Shown here piece after piece: positions 15,501 through 22,205 of a stretch of 64,000 nt of DNA. Position numbers and translations under genes: made by a program. A model generated the notes under the pieces. It had not been told where the DNA came from, did no database searches, and saw only the letters and a program-made list of their open reading frames with translations. Within the stretch, counting starts at the first letter, position 1. The number at the start of each line of letters is the position of its first letter. Location: positions 1 to 64,000 of the forward strand of contig CAJYIW010000003.1 in assembly GCA_913775095.1 (NCBI GenBank), given 5' to 3'. Source of the stretch: an uncultured Siphonobacter sp. GTDB taxonomy: Bacteria; Bacteroidota; Bacteroidia; Cytophagales; Spirosomataceae.

Positions 15501-16886
15501 GGATTCTTACCCATGGCTACCTCGTCGGGAGCGGGTGGTGAAGTGCAGAAACCACTGGCCACGGTCGTCATTGGTGGTCTGGTTACTTCTACGTTATTAA
15601 CCCTTTTCGTCATTCCCATTTTATACGTGTATCTGGAAAAAGGATTCCGACTCAAAAACCAGGCGGTGGCTCTTCTGGCTCTGTTCCTCTCGCTGCCCCT
15701 GCTTAGTAAGGCTCAGGGTCCCCTTTCGCCGGAACAGGCCGTTAAGCTGGCCCTGGAAAACAACCGCTCGCTGGCCGCCGCCCGAACCGATGTAAAAAGT
15801 CGTCAGATCCTGGAACGAACCGCCAAGGAGTTACCCAAAACCGAGCTTTCGGTTTTGGCCGGTCAGTACAACAGCTACAAGTTCGACCAGAACGTTACCC
15901 TGAGTCAGAGCATTCCGAACCCGGCGGTTTTCAGGGCTCGTTCGCAAACCTTGCAGGCTCAGACGCAAAGTGCTCAGTTACAGGTACACGTTACTGAAAA
16001 CGATCTGGCGTATCAGGTAAAGTCAACCTGGTATGAACTGGCCTACCTCCGTAACCTCCAGCAGTATTACCAGTCGCAGGATTCCCTCTATGCCAACTTC
16101 CTGCGGGCGGCTCAGCTACGTTTGCGTACGGGCGAAGCCGGTTCTCTGGAATCAACGGTCGCCCAAACCCGGCTGCGTCAGATTCAAACCTTACGCACGC
16201 AGAATGAAGCGGATCTGGCCATTGTGCAGCGTCGCCTTCAGACCTTATTATTCGCGGATGTCCCACCGGAAATTGCCAGTAGCTCTGATCTGGCTATTCG
16301 GAAATTACCCGATACTCTGAACCACGCGACCAATCCTCTGGTAGCCTGGTACGCCCAGCAGGTTAAGCTGGCGGAAACCGAGCAGGAGCTGCAAAAAGCC
16401 AATCGCAAACCTGATTTTTCGGTGGGGTACTTCAATCAGAGTCTGATCGGAGCCGTGAAACTGGGGGCTCCCACAACGGACGCTACTTCGAGTGCGAATC
16501 GTTTCCACGGCGGGCAGGTCGGTATTAATTTTCCTCTGTTCGGGAAAGCCTACCGGGCCCGCATTGACGCCGCCCAACTCAACCAGCAGGCCCAGCAACA
16601 GCAGTTTGATCAGCAACAGAAAAACACCGAAAGCGAAATGGCTTCGCTGATGCAGGAAGTCCGGAAGCTTCAGCAAAACCTGGATTATTACCAGGGTTCC
16701 GCCTTACCACAGGCTCAGGAAATCCGTCGGCAGTCCAACCGGGGTTTTCAGGCGGGAGAAATCGGGTATGTAGAATATCTGCAAGGCATCAGTACCGCCA
16801 ACGAGCTCCAGCTGGGGTACCTGCAAACGGTTCAGTCGTACAATCAGAGCGTCATTCGTCTCGAATGGGTATTAGGCATCCAGTAG
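12546..16886 (+). CDS. CusA/CzcA heavy-metal RND pump fused to a TolC-like outer-membrane channel
   Basis: A 1446-residue fusion. Residues 1 to about 1035 form a complete heavy-metal RND pump: 12 TM helices, the proton-relay motif DFGLIVDGA (D401 and D407), and the porter motif EIPTDPMPME. Then comes a signal-peptide-like stretch (VALLALFLSLPLLSKAQG, around 1040-1057). Residues 1060-1446 form an outer-membrane efflux protein with two OEP repeats, rich in Gln/Ala coiled coil. Such fusions are known in Bacteroidota. The internal AQG could be a signal peptidase site that frees the channel; this is inference. The metal (Cu/Ag or Co/Zn/Cd) cannot be decided. The adaptor gene follows 16 nt downstream. 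Confidence 0.93.
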   Translation: MLDKIIRFSIDHKLIIALFTLALMGCGAYSLSRLPMDAVPDITNNQVQVITLTPSLAAPEVERLITFPIEQTMASVPETEEVRSISRFGLSVVTIVFHEDVDIYWARQQVGERLNEAKTLIPANVGNPELAPISTGLGEIYQYTVHAKKGYEKKYDAMSLRSIQDWYVRRQLIGTPGVAEVNSWGGFLKQYEVAVEPEKLRSYNLSVSDIFAALEKNNQNTGGAYIDKKPTALFIRSEGLINSLEDIGKIVIRNTSGGTPVLIRDVAEVRFGYANRYGALTRNGEGEAVGGLVMMLKGENSSEVVKRVQERITQIQKTLPEGVMIDPFLVRSELVGRAIGTVTQNLVEGALIVIFVLVVFLGNWRAGLITASVIPLAMLFAFTLMKFFNVSGNLMSLGAIDFGLIVDGAVIIVEATLHHFGLRKSGRLTQSQMDNEVYESASRIRSSAAFGEIIILIVYLPLWTLSGIEGKMFKPMAQVVSFAILGAFILSLTYVPMMTALFLNKNITHKVSLSDRLMAFFHRKYTPLIKAALRFKLAIILISVSLLGVSVWTFTRMGGEFLPTLEEGDLVAETMLLTGSSLTQTVDKVTQASDLLMKRFPEVSQVIGKIGAAEIPTDPMPMEACDLTIKLKPKEEWTSAHTREELANLMTEALEDIPGVNFGISQPIQFRSNELISGVRQDVGVKIFGEDLEELSRLQQQIVGLVSSVEGAKDIYQEKISGLPQIIVNINRDKLAQFGLDIETVNRAISTAFAGEVAGLVYEGEKRFDLVVRFSPDHRQRIEDVQNLFVTTANGNHIPLQQVADVSLKLGPNQIQREDAKRRIIIGFNVRGRDVQSVVRELQAKIDGRVTFPPGYYVRYGGQFENLQEATGRLSIAVPIALTLILALLYFTFNSIGQSLLIFTAIPMAAIGGVFALVLRDMPFSISAGVGFIALFGVAVLNGIVLIGEFNFLKKSGIQDLTEIILKGTETRLRPILMTATVASLGFLPMATSSGAGGEVQKPLATVVIGGLVTSTLLTLFVIPILYVYLEKGFRLKNQAVALLALFLSLPLLSKAQGPLSPEQAVKLALENNRSLAAARTDVKSRQILERTAKELPKTELSVLAGQYNSYKFDQNVTLSQSIPNPAVFRARSQTLQAQTQSAQLQVHVTENDLAYQVKSTWYELAYLRNLQQYYQSQDSLYANFLRAAQLRLRTGEAGSLESTVAQTRLRQIQTLRTQNEADLAIVQRRLQTLLFADVPPEIASSSDLAIRKLPDTLNHATNPLVAWYAQQVKLAETEQELQKANRKPDFSVGYFNQSLIGAVKLGAPTTDATSSANRFHGGQVGINFPLFGKAYRARIDAAQLNQQAQQQQFDQQQKNTESEMASLMQEVRKLQQNLDYYQGSALPQAQEIRRQSNRGFQAGEIGYVEYLQGISTANELQLGYLQTVQSYNQSVIRLEWVLGIQ

Positions 16887-16902
16887 TTAACTCTTCTCAC
16901 AC

Positions 16903-18153
16903 ATGAAAAAACATCTGTTCACATATCTCCTTTTTGCAGGCTTACTCATGGCTTTTTCAGCCTGTAAAGAAAAATCCGACAGCCACGAAGGACACGATCA
17001 TTCGGGACATTCGCACGCAGAAGCCAGTCCCGAAGGCGAAAGTCACGGCGAGCACGATCATCACCACGAAGCCGGTCACGACGAACATGAGGAGGAAGAA
17101 GCCGAGCTGAATGAAAGTCAGTATAAAGCTCTCGGGATCATGCTGGGCTCGGTTGAAAGTCGTTCGCTTTCGGGAGTTATTCAGGCCACGGGTTCGCTTG
17201 TCATGCCTCCCCAGCAACAAATCAGCATCTCTTTTCCTTACGGCGGCATTGTGCGATCGACGACCCTGTTGCCCGGTAAATGGGTGAATAAAGGGGAAAC
17301 CGTAGTAACGCTGGAAAATCCGGAATTCATTGCCCTTCAGCAGGAATACCTGGAGGCGGCCAGTCAGTTAACCTATCTCGAACAGGAAAACCGTCGGCAG
17401 GATGAATTAAGCCGTGAAAACGTGGCCGCTGCCAAAGTTTTCCAGCGAACCAGTTCTGAATTAAAAGCCCTGAACGCTCGCCTGGATGGACTCAAACAGC
17501 GGCTTGGCCTGCTGAACCTGGCCGCCAGTTCGTTAAGCAAGGGGATTCGCCGGACGGTTTCCGTAGTGGCTCCCGCCAGTGGTTACGTAACGCACGTGAA
17601 CGTCAATACGGGGAAGGCCATTCAGGCGAATGAAATGCTGGGGGAACTGGCCGATACCCGCTTTGCCCAGGCGGAACTGAATATTTTTGAAAAAGACCTG
17701 TCCCGTCTGAAAACGGGTCAGCAGGTGCACGTTCGACTGGGAAACGAATCGACGGATCGGCTGGCTACCATTTATCTCATTGGTCGGGAGATAACGCCCG
17801 AACGCATGGTGAAAGTATTATGCAAGCTCAGCCAGACCAGCCGCGATCTGGTGCCCGGTACGTACCTGACGGCTCATCTGGAAACGGGGGGAACGCAGGT
17901 TAAAGCCCTGCCCGAAGCCGCCGTGGTTCGTTCAGGGAATAAGCAATATGTCTTTGTTTCGGAAGGGAAACACAATGAAGAGGGCAGCGTGCATTATCCC
18001 TTCAAACGGGTAGAAATCCGCACGGGTCTTACTCAGAATGGATACGTGGAAGTTTTCCCACCCGCGAATGTGAAGCCTAATACTGTTGTCATCAGGGGAG
18101 CCTACGATTTATTATCCGTGATGAATAACAGCGAACACGGGCATTCGCATTAG
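16903..18153 (+). CDS. RND efflux periplasmic adaptor (CusB/CzcB-like lipoprotein)
   Basis: A 416-residue membrane-fusion protein. The signal sequence ends in the lipobox FSAC (Cys20), followed by an extraordinary His/Glu/Asp-rich segment (residues about 26-68, with many HDH and HEH groups) that likely binds metal. The barrel-sandwich/lipoyl halves (ISFPYGGIVRSTTLLPG and VVAPASGYVTHVNVNTG) flank a coiled-coil hairpin of about 90 residues. It is the third layer of the pump encoded immediately upstream, completing a three-part efflux system from two genes. Confidence 0.92.
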   Translation: MKKHLFTYLLFAGLLMAFSACKEKSDSHEGHDHSGHSHAEASPEGESHGEHDHHHEAGHDEHEEEEAELNESQYKALGIMLGSVESRSLSGVIQATGSLVMPPQQQISISFPYGGIVRSTTLLPGKWVNKGETVVTLENPEFIALQQEYLEAASQLTYLEQENRRQDELSRENVAAAKVFQRTSSELKALNARLDGLKQRLGLLNLAASSLSKGIRRTVSVVAPASGYVTHVNVNTGKAIQANEMLGELADTRFAQAELNIFEKDLSRLKTGQQVHVRLGNESTDRLATIYLIGREITPERMVKVLCKLSQTSRDLVPGTYLTAHLETGGTQVKALPEAAVVRSGNKQYVFVSEGKHNEEGSVHYPFKRVEIRTGLTQNGYVEVFPPANVKPNTVVIRGAYDLLSVMNNSEHGHSH

Positions 18154-18199
18154 CGGTTCATTAGGGGAGCAATGCCAATCGTCTGGGCGAAAGTCTTCC

Positions 18200-18249
18200 C
18201 TGTGGCTGGTGTCCTCACTATCGCTGTGGCTGGTGTCCTCACCAGCCAC
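18200..18249 (+). repeat. Tandem repeat ending in a perfect hairpin
   Basis: CTGTGGCTGGTGTCCTCAC occurs twice, at 18200-18218 and 18224-18242 (24-bp period). The second copy continues so that GTGGCTGGTG (18226-18235) pairs perfectly with CACCAGCCAC (18240-18249) around a TCCT loop. There is no T run, so it looks more like a REP-type hairpin element than a terminator. Confidence 0.7.
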
Positions 18250-18299
18250 CCGGTAATGACCAGTTAAATTTTGTTAATTACGCTTCGCATTCCATCCAT

Positions 18300-18337
18300 A
18301 GCCCGTAGTTTTCAGCATGATTCGAAAACTACGGGCT
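18300..18337 (+). promoter_or_regulatory. 14-bp hairpin with a start codon in its loop
   Basis: AGCCCGTAGTTTTC (18300-18313) pairs perfectly with GAAAACTACGGGCT (18324-18337). The 10-nt loop, AGCATGATTC, contains the ATG of the small membrane protein gene at 18317. Downstream is only a weak T-rich stretch, so a terminator for the metal operon and a translational control element for the next gene are both possible. Confidence 0.65.
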
Positions 18338-18616
18338 TTGCTACTTTTCTACCGTCAGCTGGCAGGCTTCTCCAGCCTTGTTACACTCGCTTTAGCCGGG
18401 GTAATGCTAGCGGATCCGGAGGCTCTGGCTTTTGTTTCCTGTATAAAACTATTACTCAGTGTCGTATCTCTGGCTCTGTATCGACACTCGTCTGCCATTC
18501 GTTTCTTTTTTCTGCATAATCTTGGCTTACATACCTGGGAGATTATTGGTTCACTACTGGTCATTGATTACCTGATTTTCCTCCTCATCATTCAGTGTAC
18601 GACAGCCTTCTTCTGA
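18317..18616 (+). CDS. Small membrane protein paired with an ABC ATPase
   Basis: A 99-residue hydrophobic protein with three likely TM segments (about 16-36, 38-55 and 75-97) and a basic N-terminus (MIRKLR). No family is recognised. It ends 4 nt before the ABC ATPase gene, so the two are probably co-translated, and it may be a reduced membrane partner of that ATPase. Its ATG lies in the loop of a strong hairpin, which makes the start uncertain; an in-frame TTG at 18338 is an alternative. Confidence 0.6.
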   Translation: MIRKLRALLLFYRQLAGFSSLVTLALAGVMLADPEALAFVSCIKLLLSVVSLALYRHSSAIRFFFLHNLGLHTWEIIGSLLVIDYLIFLLIIQCTTAFF

Positions 18617-18620
18617 AACC

Positions 18621-19280
18621 ATGATTCATCAACTGGAAGCGGATAGTATCAGCATTCACTACGAAAACAGAGCCATTATTACGGGTGGATATCTAAAAGC
18701 TGAAACGGGAAAAATTACGGGTTTACTGGGGAGAAATGGCTATGGAAAAAGTAGTCTACTGAAAGCTCTTTTCGGAGCAGTGAAAGCAGAATACAAATCC
18801 GTCCGAGTGGATCAGAAATGGATACCTGATTTACTTTCCGTTCGGAACCTGGCGGCGTACTTACCTCAGCATAGCTTTGTTCCCGATTACCTGAACGTCC
18901 AAACGGTCTTCGATTTATACGGCACAGATTTCGAGAAAATCAGCACCTCTTTCCCGGAATTAAAGACCTGTTATACCCAGAAGACAGGTCAATTATCGGG
19001 GGGCGAACGACGACTGGTCGAAACGCTGCTTATTCTTTTCCGACCCGTTCAGTTTGTCTTGCTGGACGAACCCTTTTCGTTCTTATCTCCTGTGCTGATC
19101 GAACGTTTACTGGTAATCATTCAGGAAGAAAAAAGAAACAAAAGCATCATTATTACCGACCATCTGTACAAAACCATCCTTCGCACCTGCGATGACCTGT
19201 ACCTGATTTCCAATCAGCGAACTTATCTAATCCGTACGCCAGAAGAGTTAGTCCGCTGGGGTTACCTGCCCGATGAATAA
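18621..19280 (+). CDS. ABC transporter ATP-binding protein
   Basis: A 219-residue ATPase. Walker A is GRNGYGKSS (residues 37-45), the signature is LSGGERR and Walker B is FVLLDEPF. The residue after the Walker B glutamate region and the H-loop (ITDHLYKT) are present, so ATP hydrolysis is likely. Residues between Walker A and the signature are divergent and the protein is short, so the export/import substrate is not visible. It is probably coupled to the small membrane protein 4 nt upstream. A terminator shared with the convergent gene follows. Confidence 0.88.
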   Translation: MIHQLEADSISIHYENRAIITGGYLKAETGKITGLLGRNGYGKSSLLKALFGAVKAEYKSVRVDQKWIPDLLSVRNLAAYLPQHSFVPDYLNVQTVFDLYGTDFEKISTSFPELKTCYTQKTGQLSGGERRLVETLLILFRPVQFVLLDEPFSFLSPVLIERLLVIIQEEKRNKSIIITDHLYKTILRTCDDLYLISNQRTYLIRTPEELVRWGYLPDE

Positions 19281-19286
19281 CAAAAA

Positions 19287-19310
19287 AGAGACGCGATTAC
19301 TCGCGTCTCT
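19287..19310. terminator. Bidirectional hairpin terminator
   Basis: AGAGACGCGA (19287-19296) pairs with TCGCGTCTCT (19301-19310) around TTAC. An A run precedes it, so it works best for the minus-strand TlpA-like gene. Its core is the same as that of the terminator at 1443-1478. Confidence 0.8.
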
Positions 19311-19337
19311 CTCCTACTTCTGACAGGCTATTCTTTT

Positions 19338-20549
19338 TTACTTCTCAGCAATGAGTTTATCCATCAGTAAATTAAAATCTTCCACGAATTTATCGTAATA
19401 CTTACCCGTTCCGGGGCCGGAGAAGCCCGTATGGATTTCCCGAACGTTTCCTTTGCGGTCGATATAAATCGTCGTCGGGTACCCCATGATTTTATTAAGC
19501 ATCGGTAAACTGGCCGAAGCTGACTGATCGGATACCCCCGCTAAAACGACCGGGTAAGGAATTTTAAAACGATCAATCATCTTAATTAACTTGGGCTGGG
19601 ACTCCTTGAAATCTGCACTTCTCTCGAAAGAAAGACCTATAAATTCAACCCCACGTTTTTTATTCTTATTATACCAGGGCACCATAAAGTTGGTCTCGTC
19701 CATACAGTTCGGACACCAGGAACCCATGATTTGCAATACCACTACCTTTCCCTTGAAACGCGGATCATCCAGACTCACCTTCTGTCCGGTTTTAGCTTCG
19801 GGAAACGTGAAGGCCACTTTCTCATAACCGGGTTTCAAAAACGTCAGCGACTTTTCATCGGGCAGGGAAGCCGATTCGTCTTTGACTGCCACGAACGAAG
19901 ATTTTCCAGCCGGGCCACTGAAGAAATCGCCCGAAATTTTGTCTTTTTCCAGTTTGGCTTTGAAAAGGAAGAGATGCGAGCCGTCGTAGGTAGACAGAAA
20001 AAGGCTGTCTCCGATGATATCGCCGTCCAGGTAGCGGTAATCGCCCGTTGGGGTCAGGAAACTGGCGGCTACTTTACTGCCATTCTGCTCAAAAACGCCC
20101 ACAGCCTTCGAGCTTTCCCCGAACGTGGTGGCGTATTTACCGGCAATGTTCCAGTTCGTCTGTTGAGGAGTGGCAGCAAAGCGGTAGGCTTTACCGTATT
20201 CAGCCCGGAAGGGAATCGTGATGTATTGCTTACCTCTTTTTTTTCTATAAACGCCCTTCAGTTCTTTCCCCGAAACTTTTCCAATCAGCTCGGCGTCAAA
20301 CAATTCCATGGGTATATGTAAGGAGTCGCCCCTGATCGTTGATTCGTCCATTTTCAGGCGTTCTTTCCCATTAATCACCCAAACGTTATAAACATTCGCT
20401 TTTCCAGCGGGTTCAATCTGTAGGCCAAAGGGCAACTCTCCCCCTTTATTCGTTACCGTGGCCCGCCAGATTCCTTTTTGTACCGAAGTCTGGGCAAAGA
20501 CTGGGAGCGACAGTAGCAAGCTTAAACCAATCGAAAAGATTTTTTTCAT
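19338..20549 (-). CDS. TlpA-like thiol-disulfide protein with N-terminal beta domain
   Basis: A 403-residue exported protein with a signal peptide ending FAQ (residue 20). The first 230 residues contain two beta-rich, DUF4369/lipocalin-like repeats (each with a GDSLHIP or GDSLFLS strand). The C-terminal part (about 250-400) is a thioredoxin fold with active site WCPNC and the TIYIDRKGNVREIHTGF segment. This is the ResA/TlpA class that reduces or rearranges disulfides in the periplasm, common in Bacteroidota. It is monocistronic. Confidence 0.88.
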   Translation of the reverse strand: MKKIFSIGLSLLLSLPVFAQTSVQKGIWRATVTNKGGELPFGLQIEPAGKANVYNVWVINGKERLKMDESTIRGDSLHIPMELFDAELIGKVSGKELKGVYRKKRGKQYITIPFRAEYGKAYRFAATPQQTNWNIAGKYATTFGESSKAVGVFEQNGSKVAASFLTPTGDYRYLDGDIIGDSLFLSTYDGSHLFLFKAKLEKDKISGDFFSGPAGKSSFVAVKDESASLPDEKSLTFLKPGYEKVAFTFPEAKTGQKVSLDDPRFKGKVVVLQIMGSWCPNCMDETNFMVPWYNKNKKRGVEFIGLSFERSADFKESQPKLIKMIDRFKIPYPVVLAGVSDQSASASLPMLNKIMGYPTTIYIDRKGNVREIHTGFSGPGTGKYYDKFVEDFNLLMDKLIAEK

Positions 20550-20822
20550 ACAGGGAAGTTGATTTTCAAACAGTTAAGTGCCTTAATGATCCGGTTTTAG
20601 AAAATGATTGTACTGAAACTTGATTCACATTTGTAAATTTTGTTAATCTTGTAACCTCTTTTATCCTCCACCAAATTTTTTAAAGAAGTCAAAAATGAGC
20701 AATGAAAGTTCCATTGCGAAAGCGGACGTATTATTTTTGAAGAATTTTTAGTCTGGAGTGAGAAAACACACGACTTCCTCTGCTCCAAAGCGTTCATTTT
20801 TAAAGCATTATTCTGTAAGTTC

Positions 20823-21746
20823 ATGTCTTCAACCCCAACGCCCGATTACCACCAGCCCGTTATGCTTCAGGAATGTCTGGAGGGGCTCAACATTCGCCCG
20901 AACGGTATCTACGTGGATGTAACTTTTGGTGGGGGTGGTCATTCCCGAGCGATTCTTAAACAACTCAGCCCCGAGGGTCGATTGCTAAGTTTTGACCAGG
21001 ATCCGGATGCCAAGGCAGAGTCCAAATTCATTACTGATTCGACGTTTACATTCATAGAAGCCAATTTCCGTTACCTGAAGAAATTCCTGCGTCTGAACGG
21101 CGTTCGGAAAGTGGACGGTATTCTGGCGGACCTGGGCATTTCCTCCCATCAGATTGACGTACCCGAACGGGGGTTTTCTACCCGTTTCGACGGCCCGCTG
21201 GATATGCGAATGAACCCGGAGTCCGAATTTTCAGCCCGGGACGTGATCAATACCTACGACGAAGCTCAGCTTCACAGAATTTTTGGATTATATGGCGAAG
21301 TAAAAAATGCCCGTACGCTGGCCAATGCCGTCTATGCGGCCCGTCAGAACGGACCGATTGAAACCGTGCAGGAGCTGAAGGCAGTCCTTCAGAAATTTGC
21401 TCCCCGGGGTAAAGAGTTCAAGTATTTTGCTCAGGTATTTCAGGCCATTCGCATTGAAGTGAATGAAGAAATGAAAGTGCTGGAAGAATTTCTGGAACAG
21501 GTTCCGGAGGTATTGGCTCCCGAAGGCCGGCTGGTGGTGATGAGTTACCATTCGCTGGAAGATCGTCTGGTGAAAAACTTTATTCGCTCGGGCAAGTTTC
21601 ACGGGGAAGCCGAGAAAGATTTCTACGGTAATGAACTGAAGCCACTGAAGTCGGTTACCCGCAAACCCATTGAAGCCACGGAAGACGAAATTACCCGCAA
21701 CTCCCGTGCCCGCAGTGCCCGCTTGCGGATTGCGGAACCCAATTAG
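20823..21746 (+). CDS. rsmH: 16S rRNA (cytosine(1402)-N(4))-methyltransferase RsmH
   Basis: A 307-residue methyltransferase (formerly MraW). The N-terminus YHQPVMLQECLEGL and the SAM-binding DVTFGGGGHSRAIL are diagnostic, as are DGILADLGISSHQID, and VMSYHSLEDRLVK near the C-terminus. It methylates C1402 of 16S rRNA. It opens the usual division and cell-wall cluster, followed by ftsL (46 nt) and ftsI. No mraZ precedes it; the 273-nt upstream region, 20550-20822, holds no gene and no clear promoter match. Confidence 0.97.
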   Translation: MSSTPTPDYHQPVMLQECLEGLNIRPNGIYVDVTFGGGGHSRAILKQLSPEGRLLSFDQDPDAKAESKFITDSTFTFIEANFRYLKKFLRLNGVRKVDGILADLGISSHQIDVPERGFSTRFDGPLDMRMNPESEFSARDVINTYDEAQLHRIFGLYGEVKNARTLANAVYAARQNGPIETVQELKAVLQKFAPRGKEFKYFAQVFQAIRIEVNEEMKVLEEFLEQVPEVLAPEGRLVVMSYHSLEDRLVKNFIRSGKFHGEAEKDFYGNELKPLKSVTRKPIEATEDEITRNSRARSARLRIAEPN

Positions 21747-21792
21747 TCGTTTGCCATTACCCCGAAACCAGACTTCAATCCTGCTCTGAATT

Positions 21793-22179
21793 ATGTCATC
21801 CAGCCCTGAAAAGAAGAAACCTATCCAGTGGTTAGAACCGCTGTTTAAACTGCTGCGAGTCAGTCAGTGGAAGGGCCAGTCGAACCCTAATCAGAAGTTA
21901 TTCAATGCTTTACTAATCGTCGTATTGATGATTAGTTACGTAGCCTGGGTCTTACACGGCGAATCGCTAATCCGGGAAACCGATACCAACCGGCGGAAGA
22001 TCAGTGAGCTGAATGCCGAGTTAACCTACGAGAAATCGAAGCTCATGCAGGAGTCCCGTCAGTCCCGCATCATTCAGAAAGTAGCTCCCATGGGTTTACG
22101 CGATTACCGGAATGAACAGCCCCCCATCAAAATTGTAGTTCCTGCAACGAAGCCTCCGCAAGAGACCGATCAACCCTAA
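21793..22179 (+). CDS. ftsL: FtsL-like cell-division protein
   Basis: A 128-residue bitopic protein with one TM segment (about 37-55), a short cytoplasmic N-terminus and a periplasmic helical part with a heptad-like stretch (INRRKISELNAELTYEKSK-like). This fits FtsL, which links FtsB/FtsQ and FtsI in the divisome. Sequence similarity in the family is low and assignment rests mainly on size, topology and position between rsmH and ftsI. Confidence 0.85.
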   Translation: MSSSPEKKKPIQWLEPLFKLLRVSQWKGQSNPNQKLFNALLIVVLMISYVAWVLHGESLIRETDTNRRKISELNAELTYEKSKLMQESRQSRIIQKVAPMGLRDYRNEQPPIKIVVPATKPPQETDQP

Positions 22180-22205
22180 CATAACCTTCAAGAATTGCAT
22201 TCATT

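Noticed and set aside
18271-18519. 82-residue plus-strand frame overlapping the small membrane protein
   Set aside because: Out of frame with the hydrophobic protein and without any recognisable feature.
20597-20824. 75-residue minus-strand frame upstream of rsmH
   Set aside because: Low-complexity translation from the AT-rich upstream region, running into the rsmH start; no gene features.
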